From the IMG/VR virus record IMGVR_UViG_3300027743_000343, positions 1 through 29,493 of that record: DNA of 29,493 bases; one strand, given 5' to 3'. Below are positions 8,087 through 17,515 of this stretch, piece by piece. Position 1 is the stretch's first letter, and the number at the start of each line of letters is the position of its first letter. The notes under the pieces were generated by a model. That model did no database searches. It was given only the letters and a program-made list of their open reading frames with translations, and had not been told where the DNA came from. The DNA comes from a virus. The position numbers and the translations under genes were made by a program.

Positions 8087-11000
8087 CTAGCCGCCACCCA
8101 GCGACTCAGTCACATCCTCCAGTGCCTCCGTCAGTTCAGGCTCCACCTCGGCCTCGACACCACCCACCGGTTGCTGGACGGGGGCCTCGACCGGGCCCTG
8201 CTGGGCGGGCGTGGGCGGAACCATCGGGGCCGGAGCGAAGCCCTCCGGCTCGCCGTTCATCTGCAACTGCTCCTGACCCGAGGTGGTCCGTGGCCGGAAG
8301 TTCTCGCGCTGCAGGCGCTCCTCCTCGGTATCGGGCACGGCACCGGCGGCGATGTCGAGGGCCAGCCCCGGCCACGAACCCATGGTCTTGACCGTGTCCG
8401 CAAGGCCGACCGCCGAGTCGATGGTGTCGGAGAAGATGGACGAGTAGTCAGCGTCGCTGATGGTCTTCCACGTGTCGGCCTCGCCCTCGTTCTCCATCTG
8501 GGTGAAGTACGACTCGGCGATGGCCTCGACCGAGCGCCGGGCCCAGTTGGGGATGTTGACCGGCAAGTCCCACGGCAGCCCGGGGATGAACATGGCCAGT
8601 GCCCGGAAGGCATCCTCGTTGTCGGCGAGGAACTGGCGCAACTCGGGGTCGTTCTCCTGCTGGAGCATCACGTGCTGGTACATCTTGTTGACGTTCTGGA
8701 TGCCGACCAGCGGCATCTCCAGACCGAACGGCTTGAACAGCAGGAACTCCAGCATCTCGGGCAGCACCTTGCCCCACATGTAGGACAGCGGGTACATCCC
8801 GAAGTACTGGTGGTTGAGGCTGCGTTCCAGCCACGACCGCTCGCTCCGGGCGTTGATGAGTTCACGGCTCACCCGGTCGGCGCGGTGGTGTGAGGCGTAC
8901 ATCCAGCGCAGCGCCAACTCCTCGTCCACGTCGAAGGCGTACGGGTTCTTCGGCGGTGGGGCCTTGGCCGTGTCGTCGAACAGCGAGCCGACCTCGGGCA
9001 CGAGCGTGCGCTTGCGGGTCTTGGGGCCACGGGGCGGAGCGACCGGCTCCGCCGGGGCGACCATGTTGAACTCGGGCGGCGGCTCCGGCTTGGGGCGGAC
9101 CGGCACCACGTCCTCGACCGTGCCCACGTTCTTGAGCGACGCCTGCAGGCCAGCATCGGTGAGGTCTTCGGGGATGGTCTTCGACTCCAGCGAGTTGAGC
9201 AGTTCGTCCCACGCATCCTGCCGGGCGTCCTTGTACTCCTCCATGTCGCCGAAGTCACGGCGCTCCATGTTCTCCCAGTCGTCGACCATATCAATCTCGT
9301 CCTTCACGTCGTGGCCAGAAGCCGACAGACGTTCAAGGTCGGCCCGCATCCGTGGAGCGTTCTTGGCCCCACTGTCGTTCCACTTCGTGTAGACGGCCTT
9401 GACCTCGGCCACGTCCGCGACCGGCTCGGCAGCCTTGGCCGCAGCCTTCTTCTGCTTGTTGGCGAGGAACAGGCGACGCTCGACCACGTTGCGCAGGTCG
9501 TTCTCACGTGACCTGATGTCGGCCTGATGGACAGCCATGGCCTCTTCGTACTCGGCCCGCTTCTCCAGCCCGTAGTCACGCAGGTTGGGCGGGACTGCCT
9601 CGTCGATGCCCTTCTGGATGTCCTCCTGCATCCGCAGCAGTGAGCGCAACTCGGCCTCTGCCTTGTCCACGGGCGGGGCACCGGCGACAGGCAGCGCCTC
9701 CTGCGTGACGACGTCACCTTCCTTGGACACGTACCGGCGTGTGGTGGCAACAGGCGCGGGCCGGGTCTTGGGCATCGTGATGATGTGCGTGCCCGGCGTC
9801 TTGGGGTCGGGCGTGATGAAGTGCGAGTAGCGCGAGAGGACACGGCTGTAGTCCTCGTCGCTCATGAGAATCTGGTGGAGCGGCTTGGACTGCCCCGGCT
9901 TGATACGCCGGACCCGTTCCGGGTCGGTGACCAGTTCGTCCCACTGCATACCCGCTTGGTCGCCGGGGTGGACCGGACCGAGGCTGGCACCCTCCGGCAC
10001 AGGGGGGAAGCGAATCTCCCCCTCTGCCGGAGCAGCCGCAGCCTCGGCCTCCCAGTCGGCCAAGTCCTTCTGGTGCTGGGCGGTGGCCTGCTCGTGGGCG
10101 ATACGGGCGTTCTCGTACTCGGCCATGTCGGCCTCGTACTGGCGCTGCGCCACGCGGTGGGCCTGCTCCTCGGGTGTGGGCGGAACCGGCACGCGCTTGT
10201 CGCGGAGGCTCTTCTTGTAGTGGGCAGCCAGTGGCCGCAACGTCGGCGACACCATGGCCTCGTCGCCTTGGCGCAGGTACTCCACGAACTGGTCGGCCAG
10301 CCACTCCTGCTCGTCGACCGTCAGTTCGGTCACACGCGAGCGCGGGTCGTACGTGAGGCCATGCTCGTCGGCGTACACCCGCTTGGCCCGGCGCTTGGCC
10401 GATGCCTGCATGTGACGGTTGACCCAGTCGTGGGCCATCTCGTGGGCGGCGGTGTCCTTGGCCCGCGTCTTCCCGATGTAGACCTGCGCCCGGCGGGTGC
10501 CCTTGGAGGTGGCACCACCGGCGTCGGTTATAGCGCCCCGGGCGCCGGCGGGAGGACCGGCGGCTGCCCCGGCTCCGGCGGCACCAGCGGTGCGGTCTGT
10601 CCCGTCGGCTCGGCTGGCACGTTGCCAGAGAGTGGTGCTTCGTCGGGCGTCAGAGGCGGCTGTTCGGGCGGCTCTTGTGCCCCGAGGATGCTGGGAGAAA
10701 TGTCCGGTGTCACTGGCGAGGTCGAAGGCATCGTCTCCGGCGGCGGCTCGGGCAGTCCGGTGAGTGGCGACTTCTCGGGGCGCGACGGTGTTGTAGGCGC
10801 GGTCGATGACCATTCGCGCCCAATCCCTGCCGTCACTATCCAAGTACTCTGCTGCTGCCTGTCGTCGTCCGACATCGACCTTCTCCTCTGCCGCCGGGAT
10901 GCGGCGCAGTGCCTCCATGTACTGCTCGCCGTTGGGGTACAGCGACCAGTCGTTGCTCAGTTCGATGACATCAGCGTAGGTGCGCGACACACCGTACGCC

Positions 11001-14000
11001 ATGGCCGGGTCGTGCTGGGCCATGTACACCCCGTTGCCGGAGGTGTAGTCGTACGCCCCACCCCGGCGCTTGAGGTGGGTCTGCAGGGCCTCGGCATCCT
11101 CCAGCGTGTCGGTCAGCCAGTTCACGTCGAAGTCGATGGTCCCGGTGTCGACATCGTGGAACACCCCGAGCCACACGCCCTCGCGTTCCAGATGGCCATG
11201 GTTGGCATCGACGAACTGGCGCAGCGCCGCTTCGAACTCGGCCCGTGTCCCGCCCGGGGCGATGCTCAGCGTCTCCCCGAAGGCGGACGAGAAGGGGCCA
11301 CCGCCATTCTCCTCACCAGCGGGCGTGACCTTGGCGTCGGAGTGGGCGTCGATGGACTCACCACCCCACGGCTCGCGGGTCTTGGCATACAGGTCATCGA
11401 CGATGTCATCCCAGTTCTCGTCGAGGTAGTCGATGGGCGTGGCCGGGCTGGTGGCAATCTCGCGCATGACGCCCTTGCCCTGTGCCTCGATGGACTCCAG
11501 TCGCTGGGGCTGGACGTAGCGCCCACGGGCGTAGCCGTCCTGATGGACGATGCTCGTGTACAGGTCGTTGAGGGCGGTGTCATCCATCCGGCTGGTGAAC
11601 GAGGGCAACCCCTCGCCCGGCTCGCTCACCACCCGGATGATGTACGACCCGTCCGGTGCCACCTGCAGGTCGGCGTTGCGGAAGAACGGGTTGTCCTCCG
11701 CCAACTGCTTCATGACCCCACGCATCTCGGGCCGCGTGATGTTGGAAGGAAATGTGATGTTGGCCGCGTGCCTGACCGAGTTCTTGGCGGTCGGCTTGGT
11801 GACCGTTGTCCGCACCGAGCGGATGCTGGGCAGGCGCAGTTGGACACCGAGGACGGCAGCGTGCGTCTCGGCGTTCTGGGGCGTGGACAGAATCTCGATG
11901 TTCACGGCGGAGCCCAGCCGACCCTCGCCTGATGCCCGCACGGACCCGTTCATCGAGATGACCTGCACGCCCGCCACGTGCGCGGCCTCGTCGCTGATGT
12001 CGTGGATGGCCAGCGAGGCCACCTCGTTGCTGGCCTCCTCGCTCAACTCGGGCAGGTCGTCCCACGTCATCCGCTCGTTGGGCGTGACCTCGACCGTGGT
12101 CTGGTACGAGTTCTCAAAGAACGCCGAGCGCACGTCACCGGTGTCGTCGCCGAACGCCTTCTTCGCACGGAACCAGCCCATCGCCTGCGCCTCGGCACCG
12201 GTCCAGTCGGTGCGCCCAAGGAACTCCTGCTCGTTGAGGTGGTCGACGATGTCGTTGTAGAACTCGACGATGGCGTCGTACTCGTGGTCGTTGGGGTTCG
12301 ACCCCACGTCCTTGGCCGGGATGGTGTGCGTCTCGCCGGTCGTCCGGTTGGTGAACTGGAACGAGTCGAACTTCTCGGAGGTGACGACCTTGCCCTTGGC
12401 GTTGACCTTGGTCACCTTGCGCACGTTCGTCTTGGTGACCCGGAACTCGGAGCCGTACACCTTCTGGAGGTAGGCGAACATCTTCTTGTCGAGGTAGCCC
12501 GCATCGCGCTTGGCCCAGATGTCACCGGCCACCGGCATCCAGTTGCCCTTGGGCCCACGGACGGGGATGGTCCGGGTGGGCATGCCGAGGAGCGAGTCGA
12601 TGAAGTCGATGAGTTTGAAGCCGAAGCCCTCACTGGTGAGGGGGTTGCTGTAGGCGTCGGACATGAACGCCTTGAGGGCAGGCCCGTTGAGCCCGGCGTA
12701 CTTCTTCAACTCCATCAGGTCGTCGGGCAGTTTGCCCCCACCCCGCAGCGTCTCGCTGATGCGCAGCAGGAAGCGCATGCCATCGACCGGCGACGTGTTC
12801 AACTGGGTCGCGCCGAAGGCCATGAGCATCTGCACGGCCTCCTCACGCTGGTTGTCGTTGAGAGCCATGAACGACCGGCGCATCGAGGAGTACCACTGCG
12901 CGGCCTCCCGAATCTGGTCGTCGGTCAGGTTGTTCTGCAGTTCCTCCAGCCACTGCACCGGTTCCTTGCGGCCACCGATGGAGTGGATGACCCGCCCGTT
13001 GTTGTCGTGGGCGAGGAGCCGACCATCGGGTGCGTTGGGCACCTGCCCGGGCACGCCCAACTCGGGATTGCGGGCACGGTCGACACGGGCCTTGAGGGCG
13101 GCACGTCCCTTGCGCTCGGCGTCGGTCAAGTCCTTGGTCGCACGCAGGCGCTCGGCCTCGTTGCGCCGGAACAGCGCCACCTCCGGGTCGACGAGGCCGA
13201 TGTCGCTCGGCTTCATCTGGTTGGGGATGTAGCCGAACTCGTCCGGCGGTCGCCCGGGCACCACCGTCCCACCGAGGGGGCGGCGCTTGTTGAGGAACAC
13301 GGTCACCGGGACCATGACCTTGTCCTGCCCCTTGGGGTGGGACCGGCGCAGTGCCTCCAGCCGGTGGTTGCCCTCGTCGATGAGGACCGTCCGGTCCTGC
13401 TGACCATAGGTCAACTGGATAGGCTCACGCATGCCCTCGGCATTGAGCGAGGCAGCGAGGTCGTCGACCTCCTCCGACGACAGCCGAGTGGCCGGGTTGC
13501 CCGGGGCCATGGCCAGCAGTTCGGACAGCGGGATGAGTTCGGTCTGGGTGGCGTGCGGGTGGCCGACCCATGCCAGTTCCCGGTCAGGTGCGGGCAACGA
13601 CAGGTCGGGCATCCGGGCCCGACCAATCTCGACGTACGCCTTGAGGATGTCGTCGTCGATGTCGGGCACCTTGAGGCCACGCGCAATCATCGCGTCCTCG
13701 ATGACTTGGAACAGGGCCATGCCCCGCTTCTCGTTCCACTGGTCGAGGGACTTGGGGGCGTCGGCGTACTTGTCACCCAGCGACTCGCTGATGTGGATGC
13801 CCTCGGCCTCGGCCACCGCCCGGTGGTAGTCCATCACCGCCTTGGCCTCGTCCTTGCCCAGCAGTGCAGTCATACGCCGTTCGAACTCGGCCTCGTCGGC
13901 ATAGCCGAGGTGCAACTTGGCCCGCTCGATGTAGTTGGGGTCGGCCCCGGCCTCGGTCAGGATGTCGGTCAGCCAGCCCTCGGTGACCTCGGTGTCCTTG

Positions 14001-17000
14001 GGGTCACGGAAGCGACGACGCAGGGTGCCCCACGTCTCGATGGGGGTGACCCGGTTCTGGTTCACCACCTCCATGACAATCTGCTGGCTGACCCGGGTCT
14101 TCGCCCCCACGAACGAGGGCCGGAAGAACTCCGCCGGATGGGTCTGGGCCTTGACCGCGCTGTACGCGGAGTCGGGGTTGTTGCGGGCCAACAGGTCGTT
14201 GAACCAACGGATGGCGGTGTCGCCGTCGGACGCCCCGTAGAACGTCTTCATCGTCCACCACGCCCGTGGCGACTCGGCCTCCATCATCCGCCGCATGTTC
14301 TGCCCGGCGTTGCGCCGGAAGGCCATGACCTGACCACGTGCCTTGATGCCCGCGACGAGGCTCGTGCCGGTCAGGCGGGCCAGCATCTGGCCCTCGCCCG
14401 AGGACGCCATCTTGGCCGAGGCAGCCCGGCCCCAGCGGACCACGTCGGTGCCCTCGACCACGTCCATCAGGACGTTGGTCCCGGTGGCCATGGCATCCAT
14501 CATGACCGCCGTCTGGTACAACTCGTGGGCCTCGGCCTCCTTGAGCGCATTGCGCGTGGCCTTGCCCCGGCTGATGCTGATGCCCGGGCCACCCGTGACC
14601 GCTTCCTTGGTACCCGACCACAGCGCCCGTGGGACGTACTGGCCCGGGTTGAGCCAGCCACGCACGGCCAGCAGAATGGGCGTCTCGGTGACCTCCATCG
14701 ACTGGAACTTGGGCGACCAGCGGAAGCGGATGTTGGGGAACATGCGTTCCGCCCACGTGCCCAGCATGGTGGTCGCCGGACCACGCATGACCTCACGGGT
14801 CTTGAGCCAGCCCGTGAACTTCTGGCTGACACCGACCACGCCGAGCGAGCCCTCGTAGGCGAAGAAGATGGACCGCGCCAGTTCCTTGCGGGTGATGGAG
14901 TCCTTGACCTTCTTGGGTAGGTGGACCTTATCGGCGGCCCTGACCATCTCCTCGGCGGTGAGGCCACGAGGACTGGAGGCGTTGGCCTCGTTGGTCGCCG
15001 TGCGCAGGGCCCGCATGATGGAGTCGGACTGGTAACGCGAAAGGCCGTAGACCTCACCCATGCGCTGGGCGAAGCGACGGTTCTGCTCGGTCGCCACCTG
15101 CACCCCGCCGATGGCCTTGGTCATCCCCGACAGGTGGCTCATCAACCGGTCCTGCGGCATCACGTCACCGATGCCGATGGTCTTGCCACGGACGTAGTCC
15201 ATGAACGGGTTGATGCTGACGATGGACCCGTTCTTGGTACCGACCCCGAAGACCTCCTCGGGGCGCAGGCTAATCTGGGCCACCTCGCCGAACCGTGACA
15301 TGAACGCCTTGAGGGCAGGCGTCAGGTTCTTCTCGGGGATGGCCTTGGGCAGGAACTGCTTCTGCGAGTCAAGGACGTTGGTGACCTGCCGCAGCAGTTC
15401 GTCGTCACCCAGCGACTGGTTGACGTTGTAGGTCAGCGTGTCGTACCGCTCGACCGCAGCCCGGACATCGGCATACCGCTTGGCCTTGATGTGCTGGCGG
15501 ATGAGCCGTTCGGTGTCGACATCCAACTGGTTGTAGCCAAGGAAGATGGCCCGCTCGACGAAGGATGGGTCGAGCCCGGCAGCGATGGCCTCCCGCATCC
15601 CTGCCTCGCGAGCGGTCAGGATGCTGTCGGCCATGTTCCCGTAGATGAGCATGCGGAGGGCACCGATGTCGTTGGCATCGGCCTTGGCCACCGCCTGCTC
15701 GGCTGCCTCACCCGTGATGTCGTAGGCCGAGACGAGCAGCCGTGCGGTCAACGCCCGCTCACGCTTGAGCGCCGTCTCCATCGTCTCACCGGCGGTGGGC
15801 ACCACGAGGTGGCGGACCTTGCCCGTCTTGTACTTGGTCAACTGGCGCACGTCCTTGCCGTGGCGCGACAGCATGTCGGCCCCGAGTTCGGCAGCACCCA
15901 GCACTGTCTCCGCGTTGTGCGGGCGCACGCCCATATGCGCGTACGTCGTGGCGATGGACTCACCACCGACCTGCTGGCCGATGTTGGCCGCAGCCGTGGC
16001 CATGTTGTCGGACAGGCGGGCCTCGTCAACACCGGCTGCCCGCAGGGCCGTGAACACCCGGCGCAGTGGACGCTCGCCGATGGCGTCACGGAACCCGGCC
16101 ACCATCTGGATGGCCACGCCCTGCTGGGTGAAGCGACCGACCCGGTCGCCACCGAACATGGACAGTGGGTCCAACACCTTGTTGACCCGTTCGACCCACT
16201 CCAGCGCGTGCTGGTGACTGACCAGCGGGCGGGTCAGTCGACCCACCGAACGGGTCGCAGCCCGCATCGCCGGGTCACCGGTGGAGAGCGCGTAGCGGAC
16301 CATGTTCCGGGGCGATGCGGCCACGCCCTCGGGCAGGTTCTTGGTCAGGCCCTCGATGGCCTGACTGCGGATGTCCTTGACCACTTGCTCGCCCATCTCA
16401 CGAGACAGCAACTTGGTCAGCGCCGAGCCAGCCACGTCCTCGGCCACCTCCCTGCCAGCGGCACGCGCCGCCGCCCGCAAGGCATCGTCGCCGTAGGCCA
16501 TCACCATCTGGGTCGCCGCACGGCCAGTGAGCCTGATGGCCCCACCGGTACCGCTGGAGAACAGGGTCAAGGGGTCGGTGCCCAACTCCAGCCCCATCGA
16601 GACAGCAGCAGCCACCACGTTGGCCGTGACCTCGGCAGGCAACTGGAGCAACGTGCCCTGCCCGAACCCACGGATGGCCTTGATGGGGTCGGACTGGCCG
16701 ACAGGGTTCATCAGGGCTTCACCCGCGAGGGTCAGTTCATCGAGAGCCCGGTCGTCGTCGTACTCCCCGGAGAGCAACTTGTCGCGGATAGCCATGGCGA
16801 CCTCGTCGCCTTCCAAGTCCTCGTCACTGGCCTTGCGAAGGGCATCCAACCGGTCTTGCGGGTCGAGGCCGATGATGCTGCGCTTGAGCCACTTGGACGA
16901 GATGTCCAGTCCTTCCATCGCCGTGTTGAGGCCACCGCCGATGGTTTGGTCGGTCGGGGTCGGGACGATATTGGCGAACAGGGCCGATGCCTTCTTGGTG

Positions 17001-17515
17001 GCCACGAGGTGGTCGCGCATGAACTGGCTCTTGGCCTGCGCCTCGGACATCCAGTTGGACCCACTGGACATCGACGCGAAGTACTGGTCGTAGTCGGCCT
17101 GATTGCCCTTGGCGTACTCGGCAGCGAAGGCATCGTTGACCAAGCCGAGGTTCGTGACAGCCTGACCGACGAAGGGGATGGCCGAGATGGGTGCCTTGGC
17201 AATCTCGCCGATGATGTGGGAGATACCCCCGAGGATGGGCACGCCTGCGAACGCCTCGGGTGTCTCGATGGGTTCCGCCCGCCGGGGCGTACTCATCAGG
17301 TTGGCGTTGAACTTCCCGATGGCGTTGAACGGGCGCGTGTCGTCCTTGGACTGGACGCTGCCGCCACCACTGGTGCCCTGCCGGGGCACGCCCATCGTGG
17401 CCGACTTCTGGTTCTGCTTGAGCCACTGGGCCGAGGACGCGGACGACTGCGACCCACCACCGCCGCCGCCGGACCCGCCCTGTCCGGTGTCCCGACGGTA
17501 GCCATCGAGGACCAT
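8087..17515 (-). CDS. Giant polyvalent-type internal virion protein
   Basis: 3142 residues in one frame, about a third of the window. Its ATG directly abuts the TAG of the preceding gene. A Gly-rich N-terminus is followed by hydrophobic, amphipathic stretches (about 88-125 and 290-315). A long helical region resembling internal virion proteins of short-tailed phages follows (about 350-1300). A ParB-like segment lies at about 1320-1410 (DEGNHRLEALRR). An Ala/Gly-rich linker precedes a metallopeptidase-like segment with HEMAHDWVNRH, first His at residue 2358; an acidic helix near 2400 may give the third zinc ligand. Near the C-terminus is a conserved-looking motif, HQYFGMYPLSYMWGKVLPE (about 2908). 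Position between portal and scaffold plus the domain mix point to a polyvalent protein packaged in the head and injected with the DNA. Functions are inferred; the enzyme motifs need structure prediction. Confidence 0.7.
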   Translation of the reverse strand: MVLDGYRRDTGQGGSGGGGGGSQSSASSAQWLKQNQKSATMGVPRQGTSGGGSVQSKDDTRPFNAIGKFNANLMSTPRRAEPIETPEAFAGVPILGGISHIIGEIAKAPISAIPFVGQAVTNLGLVNDAFAAEYAKGNQADYDQYFASMSSGSNWMSEAQAKSQFMRDHLVATKKASALFANIVPTPTDQTIGGGLNTAMEGLDISSKWLKRSIIGLDPQDRLDALRKASDEDLEGDEVAMAIRDKLLSGEYDDDRALDELTLAGEALMNPVGQSDPIKAIRGFGQGTLLQLPAEVTANVVAAAVSMGLELGTDPLTLFSSGTGGAIRLTGRAATQMVMAYGDDALRAAARAAGREVAEDVAGSALTKLLSREMGEQVVKDIRSQAIEGLTKNLPEGVAASPRNMVRYALSTGDPAMRAATRSVGRLTRPLVSHQHALEWVERVNKVLDPLSMFGGDRVGRFTQQGVAIQMVAGFRDAIGERPLRRVFTALRAAGVDEARLSDNMATAAANIGQQVGGESIATTYAHMGVRPHNAETVLGAAELGADMLSRHGKDVRQLTKYKTGKVRHLVVPTAGETMETALKRERALTARLLVSAYDITGEAAEQAVAKADANDIGALRMLIYGNMADSILTAREAGMREAIAAGLDPSFVERAIFLGYNQLDVDTERLIRQHIKAKRYADVRAAVERYDTLTYNVNQSLGDDELLRQVTNVLDSQKQFLPKAIPEKNLTPALKAFMSRFGEVAQISLRPEEVFGVGTKNGSIVSINPFMDYVRGKTIGIGDVMPQDRLMSHLSGMTKAIGGVQVATEQNRRFAQRMGEVYGLSRYQSDSIMRALRTATNEANASSPRGLTAEEMVRAADKVHLPKKVKDSITRKELARSIFFAYEGSLGVVGVSQKFTGWLKTREVMRGPATTMLGTWAERMFPNIRFRWSPKFQSMEVTETPILLAVRGWLNPGQYVPRALWSGTKEAVTGGPGISISRGKATRNALKEAEAHELYQTAVMMDAMATGTNVLMDVVEGTDVVRWGRAASAKMASSGEGQMLARLTGTSLVAGIKARGQVMAFRRNAGQNMRRMMEAESPRAWWTMKTFYGASDGDTAIRWFNDLLARNNPDSAYSAVKAQTHPAEFFRPSFVGAKTRVSQQIVMEVVNQNRVTPIETWGTLRRRFRDPKDTEVTEGWLTDILTEAGADPNYIERAKLHLGYADEAEFERRMTALLGKDEAKAVMDYHRAVAEAEGIHISESLGDKYADAPKSLDQWNEKRGMALFQVIEDAMIARGLKVPDIDDDILKAYVEIGRARMPDLSLPAPDRELAWVGHPHATQTELIPLSELLAMAPGNPATRLSSEEVDDLAASLNAEGMREPIQLTYGQQDRTVLIDEGNHRLEALRRSHPKGQDKVMVPVTVFLNKRRPLGGTVVPGRPPDEFGYIPNQMKPSDIGLVDPEVALFRRNEAERLRATKDLTDAERKGRAALKARVDRARNPELGVPGQVPNAPDGRLLAHDNNGRVIHSIGGRKEPVQWLEELQNNLTDDQIREAAQWYSSMRRSFMALNDNQREEAVQMLMAFGATQLNTSPVDGMRFLLRISETLRGGGKLPDDLMELKKYAGLNGPALKAFMSDAYSNPLTSEGFGFKLIDFIDSLLGMPTRTIPVRGPKGNWMPVAGDIWAKRDAGYLDKKMFAYLQKVYGSEFRVTKTNVRKVTKVNAKGKVVTSEKFDSFQFTNRTTGETHTIPAKDVGSNPNDHEYDAIVEFYNDIVDHLNEQEFLGRTDWTGAEAQAMGWFRAKKAFGDDTGDVRSAFFENSYQTTVEVTPNERMTWDDLPELSEEASNEVASLAIHDISDEAAHVAGVQVISMNGSVRASGEGRLGSAVNIEILSTPQNAETHAAVLGVQLRLPSIRSVRTTVTKPTAKNSVRHAANITFPSNITRPEMRGVMKQLAEDNPFFRNADLQVAPDGSYIIRVVSEPGEGLPSFTSRMDDTALNDLYTSIVHQDGYARGRYVQPQRLESIEAQGKGVMREIATSPATPIDYLDENWDDIVDDLYAKTREPWGGESIDAHSDAKVTPAGEENGGGPFSSAFGETLSIAPGGTRAEFEAALRQFVDANHGHLEREGVWLGVFHDVDTGTIDFDVNWLTDTLEDAEALQTHLKRRGGAYDYTSGNGVYMAQHDPAMAYGVSRTYADVIELSNDWSLYPNGEQYMEALRRIPAAEEKVDVGRRQAAAEYLDSDGRDWARMVIDRAYNTVAPREVATHRTARAAAGDDAFDLASDTGHFSQHPRGTRAARTAASDARRSTTLWQRASRADGTDRTAGAAGAGAAAGPPAGARGAITDAGGATSKGTRRAQVYIGKTRAKDTAAHEMAHDWVNRHMQASAKRRAKRVYADEHGLTYDPRSRVTELTVDEQEWLADQFVEYLRQGDEAMVSPTLRPLAAHYKKSLRDKRVPVPPTPEEQAHRVAQRQYEADMAEYENARIAHEQATAQHQKDLADWEAEAAAAPAEGEIRFPPVPEGASLGPVHPGDQAGMQWDELVTDPERVRRIKPGQSKPLHQILMSDEDYSRVLSRYSHFITPDPKTPGTHIITMPKTRPAPVATTRRYVSKEGDVVTQEALPVAGAPPVDKAEAELRSLLRMQEDIQKGIDEAVPPNLRDYGLEKRAEYEEAMAVHQADIRSRENDLRNVVERRLFLANKQKKAAAKAAEPVADVAEVKAVYTKWNDSGAKNAPRMRADLERLSASGHDVKDEIDMVDDWENMERRDFGDMEEYKDARQDAWDELLNSLESKTIPEDLTDAGLQASLKNVGTVEDVVPVRPKPEPPPEFNMVAPAEPVAPPRGPKTRKRTLVPEVGSLFDDTAKAPPPKNPYAFDVDEELALRWMYASHHRADRVSRELINARSERSWLERSLNHQYFGMYPLSYMWGKVLPEMLEFLLFKPFGLEMPLVGIQNVNKMYQHVMLQQENDPELRQFLADNEDAFRALAMFIPGLPWDLPVNIPNWARRSVEAIAESYFTQMENEGEADTWKTISDADYSSIFSDTIDSAVGLADTVKTMGSWPGLALDIAAGAVPDTEEERLQRENFRPRTTSGQEQLQMNGEPEGFAPAPMVPPTPAQQGPVEAPVQQPVGGVEAEVEPELTEALEDVTESLGGG

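Noticed and set aside
16480-16510. YGDD sequence in the giant protein, polymerase-like
   Set aside because: A single YGDD in an Ala-rich helix with none of the other polymerase motifs around it; likely chance, so not an N4-type virion RNA polymerase.
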